Source: Methylobacterium sp. R2-1 (GTDB lineage Bacteria; Pseudomonadota; Alphaproteobacteria; Rhizobiales; Beijerinckiaceae). Taken from it: a stretch of DNA of 64,000 nt. Below are positions 46,377 to 57,138 of this stretch, piece after piece (position 1 is the first letter of the stretch; each line of letters begins with the position of its first letter). Both the position numbers and the translations under genes were made by a program. The stretch spans positions 62,001-126,000 of the forward strand of contig NZ_JACHWM010000010.1 in the NCBI RefSeq assembly GCF_014191355.1. Reading direction: 5' to 3'. The notes beneath the pieces were generated by a model that saw only the letters and a list, made by a program, of their open reading frames with translations, ran no database searches and was not told the origin of the DNA.

Positions 46377-46984
46377 TCATTCCTCCTCGATGGATGCGAC
46401 GCGACAGCTATTCCCGGCCGTGGCCGGGCCAGGATGTCGAACGAAGCCCGCTGAAGACGGCCATCCTTCGCCGATCACGGGCCGTTGAAGAAAATTCCAA
46501 ATTTACAACGGATGCGGGCATGAGGATGCAGCGCCCGGAGGCTCTCCGACGGTTGAACGCGCGCCACGCTGTGACTTCTGAAAGTTTTCTGGCGCTACGC
46601 GTCGGTCGCAAAACCTGCCATCGAGGCCATGGCAATGCACAATCGCTCGCCAAGCCAATACCAGCTCAATCCATTCTGCCGATTACAAGCGATCTGCAGA
46701 TGCATCGCTACACGTCATCCCATCGCTGCATGAAATCAGCCACTTTTTACCAACCTTTGAGGGCCGGCTCCCAACCGTATCCCACGATCTGGCAGCATCA
46801 ATTGATCTGCCTCATTGGAATACCCAACAGGTCGACCAAGAAAGTGCTCCGGCCGGGAACCAAGGTTGCAACCATGCGTAGGGCAAGCACTCGTCCGGCA
46901 TTCATGCCCGCGGCGTCGAACCGATGACTGCCTGATCCGTCGCGCCGCAGCGAACGACACCGCCCGCTTTCTGGGAGAAGCACA
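46377..46984. other. Intergenic region upstream of oleate hydratase; no gene seen
   Basis: About 600 nt, less GC-rich than its surroundings. Overlapping frames (for example 46307-46927) have no ribosome binding site or family features and look like chance. It should hold the promoters of the DUF1269 gene and the oleate hydratase gene. Confidence 0.45.
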
Positions 46985-48952
46985 ATGGCCGGGGCCCATC
47001 CAGGCGAAGAAGGCCGCGATTTCATCGTCGAAGCGGACGCATCGGCTGCCTATTGGCACCATCGGCCCGACAACACGCTGCCGCCTCCGGACATGATGGG
47101 CGCCTACATGCGCAATCGCCCCGTGCCCGCGCAGCGGGTGGAGGGGCGCAAGGCCTGGATCATCGGCAGCGGCATCGCCGGACTGGCGGCCGCCTTCTAC
47201 ATGATCCGCGACGGCGGCATGAAAGGCGAGGACATCACGATCCTCGACGCCTTGACCATCGAGGGCGGCTCCCTCGACGGCGCCGGCAATCCGGAGGACG
47301 GCTACATCATCCGCGGCGGTCGCGAGATGAACTGGAACTACGACAATCTATGGGACATGTTCCAGGATGTTCAGGCCCTCGAACTGCCCGAAGGCTACAG
47401 CGTCCTCGACGAGTACCGGCTCGTCAACGACCGCGACCCCAATTACTCCAAGGCGCGGCTCATGCACCAGCAGGGGCAGATCCGCGACTTTTCAAGGTTC
47501 GGACTCACGAAATCCCAGCAATGGGAGTTGATCCGGCTGCTGCTCAAGCGCAAGGAAGATCTCGACGACATCACGATCGAGCAATATTTCAGCAAGGGGT
47601 TTCTCGAGACCAATTTCTGGTTCCTCTGGCGATCCATGTTCGCGTTCGAGAATTGGCAGAGTCTTCTCGAAATGAAGCTCTACATGCACCGCTTCCTCGA
47701 CGCGATCGACGGATTGACGGACATGTCAGCGCTCGTCTTCCCGAAGTACAATCAGTACGACAGTTTCGTCCGTCCGCTAGTCGAACACCTCCAGGCCCGC
47801 GGCGTGAAGGTGCGGTTCGGCGCGCGGGCGTACGATCTCGCGATGCGCGTCGATGGCGAAACCCGAACCGTCACGGGCATTCACATCAGGGCGGATGGCA
47901 AGGATGAAGTCATCCCGATCGAGAGCAAGGACGTAGTCTTCGCACTGACGGGCTCGATGACCGAGGGCACGGCCTACGGCGACATGGACCATGCCCCAGT
48001 CCTCGAGCGGGGTCAGCACGATCCGGGCGAAGACAGCGATTGGACGCTCTGGAAGAACCTGGCCGAGAAATCCCCGATTTTCGGGAAGCCCGCAAAGTTC
48101 TACGGCGACACCGAAAAATCGATGTGGGAGTCGGTGACGCTGACCTGCGAACCCTCACCCCTCGTCGAGCGATTGAAGGAACTGGCGGTCAACGATCCCT
48201 ATTCAGGCAAGACCGTGACGGGTGGGATCATCACCTTCACGGATTCCAATTGGGTGCTGAGCGTGACCTGCAACCGCCAGCCGCATTTTCCCGAGCAACC
48301 CAAGGACGTGCTGGTCCTCTGGGCCTACGCCCTCCTGATGGACAAGGACGGAAACCACGTCGGGAAGCCGATGCCGGCCTGTACCGGCCGGGAGATCTTG
48401 AGTGAACTCTGCTATCACCTCGGGATTGCGGATCAGTGCGAGGCAGTTGCGGCGAAGACGAAGGTGCGCCTGGCGCTCATGCCCTACATCACGGCGATGT
48501 TCATGCCTCGTGCCGCGGGCGATCGGCCGCATGTGGTGCCGAAGGGCTGCACGAATCTGGGCCTGATGGGTCAGTTCGTCGAAACCTCGAACGACATCAT
48601 CTTCACGATGGACAGCTCGATCCGCACTGCGCGTGTGGCCGTCTACACTCTGCTCGACCTCGCCAAACAGGTGCCGGATATCAGTCCGGTACAGTACGAC
48701 ATCCGCAACCTACTTAAGGCAGCGCGCGCGCTGAACAACAACGAGCCCTTTCCCGGCGAACGCCTGCTGCATCGATTGTTGGGCCGAACCTACTACGCGC
48801 ATATTCTGCCGCCTCTGCCGGACCTTGAGGGCCCACCCCACGGATCGGCTCAGCTTGAGATGAAGCATTTGCTCAGCAGGAGACACCAAGCCCTGAACGC
48901 CATCAGCGCATCCTTCGAGCAGATCCGGGGGCGCCTCGGGTCGCACAAATGA
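46985..48952 (+). CDS. ohyA: Oleate hydratase (FAD-dependent)
   Basis: Oleate hydratases add water to the cis-9 double bond of oleic acid to give 10-hydroxystearate, detoxifying unsaturated fatty acids. The 655-residue protein shows the FAD motif [20 protein letters not shown], the active-site loop [20 protein letters not shown] with the family's conserved Glu, [40 protein letters not shown], and [16 protein letters not shown] near the C-terminus. Length is typical. GGGAGAAG precedes the ATG. It stands alone; the less GC-rich flanks (46377-46984, 48953-49150) hint that it may have been acquired horizontally (inference). Confidence 0.93.
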   Translation: MAGAHPGEEGRDFIVEADASAAYWHHRPDNTLPPPDMMGAYMRNRPVPAQRVEGRKAWIIGSGIAGLAAAFYMIRDGGMKGEDITILDALTIEGGSLDGAGNPEDGYIIRGGREMNWNYDNLWDMFQDVQALELPEGYSVLDEYRLVNDRDPNYSKARLMHQQGQIRDFSRFGLTKSQQWELIRLLLKRKEDLDDITIEQYFSKGFLETNFWFLWRSMFAFENWQSLLEMKLYMHRFLDAIDGLTDMSALVFPKYNQYDSFVRPLVEHLQARGVKVRFGARAYDLAMRVDGETRTVTGIHIRADGKDEVIPIESKDVVFALTGSMTEGTAYGDMDHAPVLERGQHDPGEDSDWTLWKNLAEKSPIFGKPAKFYGDTEKSMWESVTLTCEPSPLVERLKELAVNDPYSGKTVTGGIITFTDSNWVLSVTCNRQPHFPEQPKDVLVLWAYALLMDKDGNHVGKPMPACTGREILSELCYHLGIADQCEAVAAKTKVRLALMPYITAMFMPRAAGDRPHVVPKGCTNLGLMGQFVETSNDIIFTMDSSIRTARVAVYTLLDLAKQVPDISPVQYDIRNLLKAARALNNNEPFPGERLLHRLLGRTYYAHILPPLPDLEGPPHGSAQLEMKHLLSRRHQALNAISASFEQIRGRLGSHK

Positions 48953-49338
48953 TCATAGCGACATGACTTATAAGCCAGCCTATCGCGAACGGATGCTTTT
49001 CGTTCCACGCATGAAAATCAAATCATCCATATCGATGCAGCCCGCCGATTGAGAAAAATATCCAAGCATCAACACACCCGGGACACAACTGCCAAGACCG
49101 GTCCCGCGTCGCATCAGTACGCTCCCCGAATGCAATCCGGCGCTATTCCGATGCCGGCCCGGCCCAAAGTCCGCTCCGGTTTTACCCCCGCCCGACCACG
49201 ATCTCGCCCCAGAATCGCCGAGTGCGGCCGCACACTTGGTTGACAATCGATTGACCGGCTGCGGGGGCGTTGCGCCCGCGCCGACAGGGCGGTTCAGGAG
49301 CGAAGGCTGCTCCGGGACGAGATTTCGGGCGGCGCAGC
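48953..49338. other. Intergenic region ohyA-DUF2778; no gene seen
   Basis: About 390 nt. The first 120 nt are AT-rich, the remainder GC-rich. No convincing frame, terminator or promoter pair was found, although TTGACA occurs at 49239-49244 without a clear -10 partner. Confidence 0.45.
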
Positions 49339-50385
49339 ATGGCACATCCTCTCTTCTCGTGGGCTCTGCCCACGGCCGCCTATCTGAGCGCGGCGCTGAT
49401 CCTGGCCTCTTCCGCTCCGTTCGGATCGTTCGGTCTGCCGCCCCGGCAGGCCGTAGTGGCGCCTATTGCGGCAGAGCCCGTGCCGGATGTCCCCGTGAAG
49501 GCGGTGGCCGAGACCGCGGCCCCAGCGCCCGTCACCGCACCGCAGGCCGCAGAGCCGCCGGCTGAATTGCCCCTGGTCGAAGTGCTCACCGAGTGGACGC
49601 CGCAAGACCTGTCCGCTCCGGCCGAGGCCCGGTTCGGGATGGCGGCTCTGTTCTGGCTTCCGGACGCGCCGACGACGCCAACCCTCGCGCAGGTCGTGCC
49701 CCTGCCCGTGCGCCGTCCGCCCGAGCTTTCGCGCCTCGGAGCGGCGGAAGCCCTGCGCCGGGCCGAGCGGCTCGCCGCCCGCCGGTCCACGGTGGCGGCC
49801 GCGCCGACCCAGACGGAGGACACCCGCACGTTCTTCGAGAAGCTGCTCGGCGTCGAGAGACCAGCCTCCCCCGCGCCCGCTCTCGCCTATGCAGCCCTGG
49901 AGAACGGCGCGGCCGAGTCGGCCGCCCGCCGGCCGCTCACATCGCCGGTTCCGGCCTCACCGCCGGCCGGCGAAGGCGGTATCGCGGTCTACGACATCAG
50001 CGCCCAGAGCGTCGTCCTGCCGAACGGCGAACGGCTGGAAGCGCATTCCGGTCTCGGTGAGAGTATGGATGACCCGCGCTTCGTCCATCTCAAGATGCGC
50101 GGTTCCACACCGCCGGGCAGCTACGACCTGACCGAGCGGGAGGCGCTGTTCCACGGCGTGCGAGCCCTGCGCCTCACGCCGGTCGGCGGCAGCGAGGCGA
50201 TCCACGGCCGCGTCGGCCTGCTCACTCACACCTACTTGCTCGGGCCGAACGGTGCCTCGAACGGCTGCATCTCGTTCAAGGATTACGACAAGTTCCTCCA
50301 GGCCTACCTGCGCGGCGAGATCCGCCGCGTCGTGGTCGTCCCGGGTCGCGGTCGTGATGCGAACTCGCTGGTTGCTTCGCGCTGA
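49339..50385 (+). CDS. DUF2778 (Tlde1-like) L,D-transpeptidase-fold exported protein, copy 1
   Basis: A 348-residue protein with an N-terminal membrane or signal segment (about 5-28), a long Pro/Ala-rich periplasmic linker, and a C-terminal DUF2778 domain (about 215-340). The domain reads GIAVYDISAQSVVLPNGERL, EAHSGLGESMDDPRFVHLKM, RGSTPPGSYDLTEREALFHG and HTYLLGPNGASNGCISFKDY. The HxxLLG...SNGC pattern is the His/Cys catalytic pair of this family, related to L,D-transpeptidases and to T6SS effector Tlde1. Here a housekeeping envelope role seems as likely (inference). A paralogue with the same layout is at 61217. The start MAHPLFSWALP is chosen over 49270. Confidence 0.85.
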   Translation: MAHPLFSWALPTAAYLSAALILASSAPFGSFGLPPRQAVVAPIAAEPVPDVPVKAVAETAAPAPVTAPQAAEPPAELPLVEVLTEWTPQDLSAPAEARFGMAALFWLPDAPTTPTLAQVVPLPVRRPPELSRLGAAEALRRAERLAARRSTVAAAPTQTEDTRTFFEKLLGVERPASPAPALAYAALENGAAESAARRPLTSPVPASPPAGEGGIAVYDISAQSVVLPNGERLEAHSGLGESMDDPRFVHLKMRGSTPPGSYDLTEREALFHGVRALRLTPVGGSEAIHGRVGLLTHTYLLGPNGASNGCISFKDYDKFLQAYLRGEIRRVVVVPGRGRDANSLVASR

Positions 50386-50447
50386 GGACGCGCAACACCC
50401 GATTTGCTTTCTTTCAAAGAAAAATTAATTCTCTTTACGCTCGATTG

Positions 50448-50463
50448 TGGCCCGATCTTCGCA
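50448..50463 (+). promoter_or_regulatory. Candidate sigma-54 promoter of the urease operon
   Basis: TGGCCCGATCTTCGCA has GG and GC 10 nt apart, matching the -24/-12 geometry of TGGCAC-N5-TTGC with two mismatches. It lies about 105 nt before ureE. Nitrogen control of urease by NtrC/RpoN is common, so the position is sensible; unproven. Confidence 0.4.
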
Positions 50464-50566
50464 TAGGGTTCTAGGGGTAGTTGGAACCGCTCGGCGGTTT
50501 TGGCGCCCCGGGGACAACTCCGCCCGCTCGCCGGGCGGGGCAGTGTGTGTATCGGAGTCGTGGCGT

Positions 50567-51028
50567 ATGCGTGTGATCCAACGCGTCCTTGGCAACCGGT
50601 CGGAGGCGGGGCTCGCCGAGCGCCTGCATCACCTCGAGCATCACGGCGCGGTGGACATCCTGCGCGTGCCGAGTGCCGATGTCGCCCGGCGTCGCCTCCG
50701 GGCGAAGACAGTGGCCGGCGAGGAAATCGCGCTCGCCCTGCCGCGGGATCAGGCCCTGTTCGATGGGGCTGTGCTCGTCCTCGACGATCATCATGCCCTG
50801 GTCGCCCGCGTCGGTGCCGAGCGCTGGCTGCGGCTCGTACCGGCCTCGGTCCCCGACGCGCTCGAGCTCGGCTATCACGCCGGCAACCTGCACTGGCGGG
50901 TCCGCTTCGAGGCTGGGGCCATCCTCGTCGCGCTGGAGGGACCGGCACAGGATTATCTCGTCCGCCTCGGCGCGCTGGTCACGGAGGGTCGCGTCACCCA
51001 CTCCGTTGACGCGGGCGAGGAGGGTTGA
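50567..51028 (+). CDS. ureE: Urease accessory protein UreE
   Basis: UreE is the nickel metallochaperone that delivers Ni to the UreDFG-apourease complex. The 153-residue protein has the N-terminal peptide-binding domain (MRVIQRVLGNRSEAGLAERL) and the metal-binding domain with ALELGYHAGNLHWRVRFEAG, where the conserved His is seen. The C-terminus (THSVDAGEEG) lacks the His-rich tail found in some UreE. The start at 50567 is chosen over 50447 by homology. It is first in an operon ordered E-F-AB-C-G-D. Confidence 0.93.
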   Translation: MRVIQRVLGNRSEAGLAERLHHLEHHGAVDILRVPSADVARRRLRAKTVAGEEIALALPRDQALFDGAVLVLDDHHALVARVGAERWLRLVPASVPDALELGYHAGNLHWRVRFEAGAILVALEGPAQDYLVRLGALVTEGRVTHSVDAGEEG

Positions 51029-51032
51029 GGCG

Positions 51033-51713
51033 TTGCTCGCCGCTCTCACCGCGCTTCAGCATGCCGATACCGCCTTTCCAAGCGGCAGCTTCGCCTTCTC
51101 CAACGGCCTCGAAGGGTTGATTGCGGACAACCCCGCCTTCGACGAGGCGGCGCTCGCCCGCACCGTCGCGGCCGCCTTACGCTTCCGCTGGGCCGGGACC
51201 GACCGGGTCGCGCTGATCCGCGCTCATCGCGCGGGTGGCGGGATTGAACGACTCGCGGCAATCGACGCGGCGGTCGAGGCCGCCTCGCTCTCTGAACCGA
51301 TGCGGGTCGGCAGCCGTCGCAACGGCGCCTCGCTGCTCGCCTCACATAGCCGTCTCGGCACGCCGGGTGCCGCCGATCTTCGCGCGGCCGTACGCGGGGG
51401 CCGGCTTCTCGGGCACTTGCCTACCGTCCAAGGTGCTCTCTGGCCGGGGCTCGGCCTCGACGAGCGCAACGCGGTGTCCGTCTCCGGCTACCTCTTCGCC
51501 AGCGGCCTCACCTCGGCCGCCGTACGGCTCGGCGCTATCGGGGCGATCGAGGCGCAGCGGGTGCTCGGCGGCGCGCTGCCGCTGATCGCCGAACTCTTGG
51601 AGCAGCCCGTGCCAGAACCGGAAGGCCCGATCGAACTCACCGGCTTCACCCCTCTGATCGAGATCGCCGCCATGCGCCAAGCCCAGGCCGAACTCCGCCT
51701 GTTCGCGAATTGA
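51033..51713 (+). CDS. ureF: Urease accessory protein UreF
   Basis: UreF (226 residues, all-helical) works with UreD and UreG as a gate for nickel insertion into urease. Typical segments are [20 protein letters not shown] near the N-terminus, [39 protein letters not shown] and [21 protein letters not shown]. No ATG fits. The TTG at 51033, 9 nt after GAGGAGG (51017-51023) and 4 nt beyond the ureE stop, is the best start. The operon position supports the call. Confidence 0.92.
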   Translation: MLAALTALQHADTAFPSGSFAFSNGLEGLIADNPAFDEAALARTVAAALRFRWAGTDRVALIRAHRAGGGIERLAAIDAAVEAASLSEPMRVGSRRNGASLLASHSRLGTPGAADLRAAVRGGRLLGHLPTVQGALWPGLGLDERNAVSVSGYLFASGLTSAAVRLGAIGAIEAQRVLGGALPLIAELLEQPVPEPEGPIELTGFTPLIEIAAMRQAQAELRLFAN

Positions 51714-51726
51714 AGGAGCCGAGCCG

Positions 51727-52422
51727 ATGCTGCTCACGCCGACCGAACTCGAACGGCTCACGATCTTCACCGCCGCCGAACTCGCCCGCAAGCGGCGGGC
51801 GCGGGGGCTGAGGCTGAACTACCCGGAGGCGGTGGCGATCATCACCGACGAGATCCTGGAGGGCGCCCGTGACGGGCGCTCTGTTGCCGACCTGATTGGC
51901 TGGGGCTCGACCATCCTGACCACCGGCGACGTGATGCCAGGGGTGGCCTCCATGATGCCGATCCTGCAGGTCGAGTGCGTTTTCCCCGACGGCACCAAGC
52001 TCGTGACCGTGCACGAGCCGATCCGGCCCGCGGAAGGCGCGGAGCCCGATACGCTGGAGCCCGGCGCGATCCTGCCGGCGGAGGGCGAGATCGAGCTCGC
52101 CGCCGGGCGCCCGCGGGTGAGCCTCGATGTCGTCAACACCGGCGACCGCCCGGTGCAGATCGGCTCGCACTACCACTTCTTCGAGGTCAACCGGGCGCTC
52201 GACTTCGACCGCGGGCGGGCGCTCGGCTTCCGCCTCGACATCCCGGCGGGCACGGCGGTGCGGTTCGAGCCGGGCCAGCGCAAGACGGTGACGCTCACCG
52301 GCTTCGGCGGCGCCAAAGAACTCACCGGCCTCAACAACCTGACGCAGGGCACGCTCGACTCCGACGCGGCCCGCGCCGAGGCGCTGGCGCGCGCGAAGGC
52401 TCGCGGCTTCAAGGGCGCCTGA
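51727..52422 (+). CDS. ureAB: Urease gamma/beta subunit fusion (UreA-UreB)
   Basis: A 231-residue fusion of the two small structural subunits. The gamma part (about 1-100) reads [40 protein letters not shown] and [20 protein letters not shown]. The beta part (about 125-231) includes [36 protein letters not shown] and [17 protein letters not shown]. Such fusions are known in some alphaproteobacteria and in Helicobacter. The start is 13 nt after the ureF stop and ureC follows after 13 nt. Confidence 0.96.
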   Translation: MLLTPTELERLTIFTAAELARKRRARGLRLNYPEAVAIITDEILEGARDGRSVADLIGWGSTILTTGDVMPGVASMMPILQVECVFPDGTKLVTVHEPIRPAEGAEPDTLEPGAILPAEGEIELAAGRPRVSLDVVNTGDRPVQIGSHYHFFEVNRALDFDRGRALGFRLDIPAGTAVRFEPGQRKTVTLTGFGGAKELTGLNNLTQGTLDSDAARAEALARAKARGFKGA

Positions 52423-52435
52423 GGGAGACACGCAC

Positions 52436-54148
52436 ATGGTCACGATCCCTAGGCGCGATTACGCCGCCCTCTACGGCCCCACCACCGGCGACGGCGTGCG
52501 GCTTGCCGACACTTCCCTTGTCGCGGTGGTCGAGCACGACCATGCGGTCTACGGCGACGAGTGCCTGCATGGCGGCGGCAAGACCCTGCGCGACGGCATC
52601 GGCATGGCGCCGGGCGTCACGGCGGCGCAAGGCGCGCTCGATTTCCTGCTCTGCAACGTGCTCGTGATCGATCCCGTCCTCGGCATCGTGAAGGGCGACC
52701 TCGGCATCAAGGACGGGCGCATCGTCGGCCTTGGCAAGGCCGGCAACCCGGCGATCATGGACGGCGTCGATCCGCGCCTGATCGTGTCGGCTGGTACGAC
52801 CGTGCGCGACTGCGAGGGGCTGATCGCGACGCCGGGCGCCATCGACGTCCACGTGCACTTCGATTCCGCTGGCCTGCCCGACCACGCCATCGCGTCCGGC
52901 ATCACCACGCTGCTTGGCGGCTCGCTCGGGCCGATCACGGTGGGGATCGATTCCGGTGGACCGTTCAACACCGGAAAGATGCTCCAGGCGGCAGAAGCCT
53001 GGCCCGTCAATTTCGGCTTTCTGGGAAGAGGCAACACCCACAAGCCTGCGGCGCTCAAGGAGCAGCTCGAGACCGGCGTGCTCGGCCTGAAGATCCACGA
53101 GGATTGGGGGGCGATGCCGGCGGCGATCGATTCCTGTCTCGCCTTTGCCGACGAGCACGACTTCCAGGTCCAGCTCCACACCGACACGCTGAACGAGTCC
53201 GGCTTCGTGGAGGACACGCTCGCGGCGATCGGCGGCCGCACCATCCACATGTACCACACGGAAGGCGCCGGCGGCGGGCACGCGCCGGACATCATCCGCG
53301 TGGCGGGGCTGCCCCACTGCCTGCCCTCCTCGACGAACCCGACCAATCCCTACACGGTCAACACGTTCGACGAGCACCTCGACATGACCATGGTGTGCCA
53401 CCACCTCAACCCGTCCCTGCCGGAGGACGTGGCCTTCGCCGAGAGCCGCATCCGGGCGCAGACCATCGCCGCCGAGGACGTGCTGCACGATATCGGCGCG
53501 ATCTCGATGCTCGGCTCCGACAGCCAGGGCATGGGCCGCATCCACGAGGTGATCTGCCGGACATGGCAGCTCGCCTCCAAGATGAAGGACCAGCGCGGGA
53601 GCCTACCCGAGGAGCGGCCGGGCTTCGGCGACAACGCCCGGATCAAGCGCTACATCGCCAAGTACACGATCAACGCCGCGCGCACCTTCGGCATCGACGC
53701 CCATATCGGCTCGCTGGAGCCCGGCAAGATGGCCGACATCGTGATCTGGCGCCCGGCCTTCTTCGGCATCAAGCCGGAGCTGGTGATCAAGGGCGGCTTC
53801 ATCGCCTGGGGCGCCATGGGCGATTCCGCGGCCTCCTTGATGACCTGCGAGCCGATCCTGATGCGCCCGCAATGGGGCGCCTTCGGGCTCGCCAAGCAGG
53901 GGCTGTCGGCCTGCTTCGTCCACCCGCTCGCGATTCAAGGCGGGCTTCGCGAGAGCCTGGGTCTTCGCAAAAGTCTGCTGCCGGCCAGCGGCACCCGCCG
54001 GCTCACCAAGGCCGACATGCTCTGGAACGATGCCTGCCCGGAGATCCGGGTCGATCCCCAGACCTTCGAGGTCTTCGTGGACGGCGAACTCGCCACCTGC
54101 GAGCCCGCGACCGTCCTCCCGCTCGCCCAACGCTACATGCTGCGATGA
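52436..54148 (+). CDS. ureC: Urease alpha subunit
   Basis: UreC (570 residues) holds the dinuclear nickel site that hydrolyses urea to ammonia and carbamate. Nickel ligands and catalytic residues are visible: HVHFD, the carbamylated Lys in [10 protein letters not shown], His in [10 protein letters not shown], His in [16 protein letters not shown], and the mobile-flap Cys/His in [11 protein letters not shown]. The N-terminal segment [20 protein letters not shown] is standard. The ureG start codon overlaps its stop (ATGA), indicating translational coupling. Confidence 0.98.
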   Translation: MVTIPRRDYAALYGPTTGDGVRLADTSLVAVVEHDHAVYGDECLHGGGKTLRDGIGMAPGVTAAQGALDFLLCNVLVIDPVLGIVKGDLGIKDGRIVGLGKAGNPAIMDGVDPRLIVSAGTTVRDCEGLIATPGAIDVHVHFDSAGLPDHAIASGITTLLGGSLGPITVGIDSGGPFNTGKMLQAAEAWPVNFGFLGRGNTHKPAALKEQLETGVLGLKIHEDWGAMPAAIDSCLAFADEHDFQVQLHTDTLNESGFVEDTLAAIGGRTIHMYHTEGAGGGHAPDIIRVAGLPHCLPSSTNPTNPYTVNTFDEHLDMTMVCHHLNPSLPEDVAFAESRIRAQTIAAEDVLHDIGAISMLGSDSQGMGRIHEVICRTWQLASKMKDQRGSLPEERPGFGDNARIKRYIAKYTINAARTFGIDAHIGSLEPGKMADIVIWRPAFFGIKPELVIKGGFIAWGAMGDSAASLMTCEPILMRPQWGAFGLAKQGLSACFVHPLAIQGGLRESLGLRKSLLPASGTRRLTKADMLWNDACPEIRVDPQTFEVFVDGELATCEPATVLPLAQRYMLR

Positions 54149-54795
54149 CCGCTTCCGTCCTCCCCTCCCCCGCCATCCCCGAGTCCGTGACCGCCGCCCG
54201 TATCGGCATCGGCGGCCCCGTCGGTTCGGGCAAGACCGCGCTGATCGAGCGGCTGATCCCGGCGCTTCAGGCCCGCGGCGTCGATCTCGCCGTCGTCACC
54301 AACGACCTCGTCACCAAGGAGGATGCCGAGCGCCTGCGCCGCTCCGGGCTGATCGACCCGGCCCGGGTCGAGGCGGTGGAGGCCGGCGCCTGCCCGCACA
54401 CGGTCATCCGCGAGGACCCGACCCTCAACATCGCCGCCGGCGACGATCTGGAGGCGAAGTTTCCGGGGCTCCAGCTCCTGATCTTCGAGTCCGGCGGCGA
54501 CAATCTCGCCTCGACCTTCTCCCTCGATCTCGTCGATTGGTGGATCTTCGTGATCGACGTGGCGGGCGGTGACGACATCCCGCGCAAGCGCGGCCCCGGC
54601 GTGCTGCGTTGCGACCTCCTCGTCATCAACAAGACCGACCTCGCGCCCCATGTCGGCGTCGATCTGCCCGGCATGCTGGCAGAGGCCGCGCGAGTGCGTG
54701 GCACGAAACCGGTGGCCGCCACCAATGCCCGCTCCGGCGAGGGCGTCGAGGCGGTGGCCGACGCGATCTGCCGCGCCGTGCTGTTCGCGCCCTGA
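54145..54795 (+). CDS. ureG: Urease accessory GTPase UreG
   Basis: UreG (216 residues) is the GTPase that drives nickel transfer into urease. The P-loop [37 protein letters not shown], the metal-binding CPH in [28 protein letters not shown] and the guanine-specific NKTD in [13 protein letters not shown] are all seen. It starts within the ureC stop and ends within the ureD start (TGATG). Confidence 0.97.
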   Translation: MTASVLPSPAIPESVTAARIGIGGPVGSGKTALIERLIPALQARGVDLAVVTNDLVTKEDAERLRRSGLIDPARVEAVEAGACPHTVIREDPTLNIAAGDDLEAKFPGLQLLIFESGGDNLASTFSLDLVDWWIFVIDVAGGDDIPRKRGPGVLRCDLLVINKTDLAPHVGVDLPGMLAEAARVRGTKPVAATNARSGEGVEAVADAICRAVLFAP

Positions 54796-55694
54796 TGGCC
54801 TTGTCGCTGGACGGCCTGCCCGAAGATCCCGGCCCGAAGACGTCCGTCCCGACCGAGGCGCCCTCCGCTCCGGTCGGGCGCCGGGTCCAGGCGTCCCTCG
54901 TCTTCGCCCGCGGCGGGGGCACCACCGTGCTGTCGCGGCAGGTGGTGCCCTACCCGTTCCACATCACCCGCGCCTTCCGGATGCATCCGGAGAGCCCCGA
55001 CCTTGCAACCCTCTACCTGCAATCGGCCTCCGGCGGCCTCTACGCCGCCGACCACCTCACCCTCGACATCGCCGCACGGACGGGCGCGCGGGTCCACGTC
55101 ACGACCCAAGCCGGTACGGTGGTGCATCGCGGCGGCCCCGAGCCCACACGCCAGGAGACGCGGCTGACCATCGCGGCGGACGCCTTCCTCGCAGTCAATC
55201 CCGATCCGCTGATCCTGTTTCCGGGCGCGCATCTCGCGGTCTCCACCGACATCACGGCCGAACCGGGCGCCCGCGCCATCGTCACCGAGAGCGTAGCCTG
55301 CCACGACCCTCTCGGCGAAGGTCGGCCGTTCGACCGGCTCGATCTCGGCCTGACGATCCGTGACCCCGAAGGCCGGGCGCTGGTGCGGGAGCGCGGCCGG
55401 ATCGACGGAGCCGCGTTCATCGCACCGGCCTCGCCGATGGGACATCATCGCGCCTACGGCACGATGGTCGTACTCGGCGCCCCCGCCGATGATCGCTTGG
55501 CCGGCCTCCACCTGAGACAGGCGGCCGATGCGGCGGGTTGCTTGACCGGTGTGAGCCCGCTGCCCAACGGGGCGGGACTGGGCCTGCGCCTGCTCGCGCC
55601 GGACGGCGGCGCTCTCTCGGCCGGTATGGAGGCGGTGTTCCGGACCGTGTTCGAGGTGTTGAGCGGGTGCGAGCCGGGTCGACGCCGCAAGTAA
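54795..55694 (+). CDS. ureD: Urease accessory protein UreD (UreH)
   Basis: UreD (299 residues) is the scaffold that binds apourease and, with UreF and UreG, forms the nickel-insertion complex. Family features are [55 protein letters not shown] and [20 protein letters not shown]. It overlaps ureG by one base in TGATG. Being last in the operon is unusual, since ureD is commonly first. Confidence 0.94.
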   Translation: MALSLDGLPEDPGPKTSVPTEAPSAPVGRRVQASLVFARGGGTTVLSRQVVPYPFHITRAFRMHPESPDLATLYLQSASGGLYAADHLTLDIAARTGARVHVTTQAGTVVHRGGPEPTRQETRLTIAADAFLAVNPDPLILFPGAHLAVSTDITAEPGARAIVTESVACHDPLGEGRPFDRLDLGLTIRDPEGRALVRERGRIDGAAFIAPASPMGHHRAYGTMVVLGAPADDRLAGLHLRQAADAAGCLTGVSPLPNGAGLGLRLLAPDGGALSAGMEAVFRTVFEVLSGCEPGRRRK

Positions 55695-55853
55695 TATACT
55701 TCCAAAAGGCCAACGAGGCGGCACATCGCAAGGAATATGGGCAGGACGCCCAGCGAATATCCTTGATGCAGATCGATTTCCTGAGACGAAATACGGACGG
55801 GGGCACGGCCTCGTCTGGCGACCGGATGGCCGTCATTCGAGCCAATCTACCGG

Positions 55854-57122
55854 ATGACGTTCGAAGGATTTCGAAGAGACATGCGCTCGCGTGACCGAAA
55901 CGACGCCGACTTCCATCTCCGCCGCCGGCTTCTCCTGGGCCTCGCCGCCTCGCCGCTGCTGAGTGCCCTCCCTGGGCGCGCCTTCGCGGAGACCGGCGCC
56001 GGCGCGCTTGCCGTCACCGACAAGGAGGTGACTGTCGGCATTCTGCACTCGCTGACCGGCACCATGGCGATTTCCGAGACCGGAACGACGCAAGGCGAAA
56101 AGCTCGCCATCGAGCAGATCAACGCGGCCGGCGGCGTGCTCGGCCGGCAGATCAAGATCATCCAGGAGGACGGCGCCTCGGACTGGCCGACCTTCGCCGA
56201 GAAGGCGCGCAAGCTCGTCGTCAACGACCACTGCGCCGCCGTGTTCGGCTGCATGACGTCGGCTTCGCGTAAGGCGGTGCTTCCGGTCTTCGAGCAGTAT
56301 AACGGCCTGCTCTACTATCCGACCTATTACGAGGGCCTGGAGCAGTCCAAGAACGTCATCTACACCGGCCAGGAGGCGACCCAGCAGACGCTGGCGGGTC
56401 TGGACTGGGTAGGCAAGGAGAAGGGCGCCAAGACCTTCTTCATGGTCGGGTCGGACTACATCTGGCCGCGCACCACCAACAAGATCGCCACCAAGCACAT
56501 CACCAGCGTGCTGAAGGGCACGGTCTCGGGCGAGGAGTATTTCCCGCTCGGCCACACGCAGTTCAACTCAGTCATCAACAAGATCAAGCTCAAGAAACCG
56601 GACGTGATTTTCTCCACCGTCGTCGGTGGCTCGAACGTGGCCTTCTACAAGCAGCTCAAGGCCGCCGGCATCGACCTCAAGAAGCAGACGCTCGTCACCG
56701 TCTCGGTCACTGAGGATGAGGTGGACGGTATTGGTGGCGAGAACATCGCCGACGCCTATACCTGCATGAAATACTTCCAGTCGCTGAAGAACCCGGCCAA
56801 CGAAAAATTCGTCGCCGACTTCAGGAAGCGCTGGGGCGAGAAGACCGTCATCGGCGACGCGACGCAGGCAGCTTACTTGAGCCCGTTCCTGTGGAAGGCG
56901 GCCGTCGAGAAGGCCGGCTCGTTCGAGATCGACAAGGTGATCGAAGCCTCCCCCGGCATCGAGATGAAGGATGCGCCGGAAGGCTCCGTGAAGATCCACG
57001 AGAACCATCACCTCTGGTCGAAGACCCGCGTGGCGCGGGCCCGGGCGGACGGCCAGTTCGACGTGGTGTACGAGAGTCCCGAACTGATTGAGCCGAACCC
57101 GTTCCCGAAGGGCTATCAGTAG
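55854..57122 (+). CDS. urtA: Urea ABC transporter substrate-binding protein (UrtA-like)
   Basis: A 422-residue type I periplasmic binding protein of the branched-chain amino acid/urea group. A twin-arginine-like signal (HLRRRLLLGLAASPLLSALP) precedes the mature domain with VTVGILHSLTGTMAISETGT, EQINAAGGVLGRQIKII, YYPTYYEGLEQSKNVIYTGQ and FSTVVGGSNVAFYKQLKAAG. The YYEGLEQSKNVIYTG segment is typical of urea-binding UrtA and amide-binding FmdD. Its place 160 nt after ureD supports urea uptake. The permease and ATPase genes urtBCDE do not follow. An alternative start is ATG 55881. Confidence 0.9.
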   Translation: MTFEGFRRDMRSRDRNDADFHLRRRLLLGLAASPLLSALPGRAFAETGAGALAVTDKEVTVGILHSLTGTMAISETGTTQGEKLAIEQINAAGGVLGRQIKIIQEDGASDWPTFAEKARKLVVNDHCAAVFGCMTSASRKAVLPVFEQYNGLLYYPTYYEGLEQSKNVIYTGQEATQQTLAGLDWVGKEKGAKTFFMVGSDYIWPRTTNKIATKHITSVLKGTVSGEEYFPLGHTQFNSVINKIKLKKPDVIFSTVVGGSNVAFYKQLKAAGIDLKKQTLVTVSVTEDEVDGIGGENIADAYTCMKYFQSLKNPANEKFVADFRKRWGEKTVIGDATQAAYLSPFLWKAAVEKAGSFEIDKVIEASPGIEMKDAPEGSVKIHENHHLWSKTRVARARADGQFDVVYESPELIEPNPFPKGYQ

Positions 57123-57138
57123 GCGGCCAATAGCGGGG

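Noticed and set aside
46307..46927. 206-codon frame upstream of oleate hydratase
   Set aside because: No ribosome binding site, no recognisable domain, and it overlaps the start of the DUF1269 gene on the other strand.
50519..50540. Hairpin CCGCCCG/CGGGCGG in the ureE leader
   Set aside because: A real stem (50520-50538) but GC-rich hairpins of this size are common here and no T-tract or conservation argument supports a function.
52561..54795. 744-codon plus-strand frame across ureC that runs in frame into ureG
   Set aside because: The ureC part is an Arg-rich shadow; only the last part from 54145 is real (ureG).
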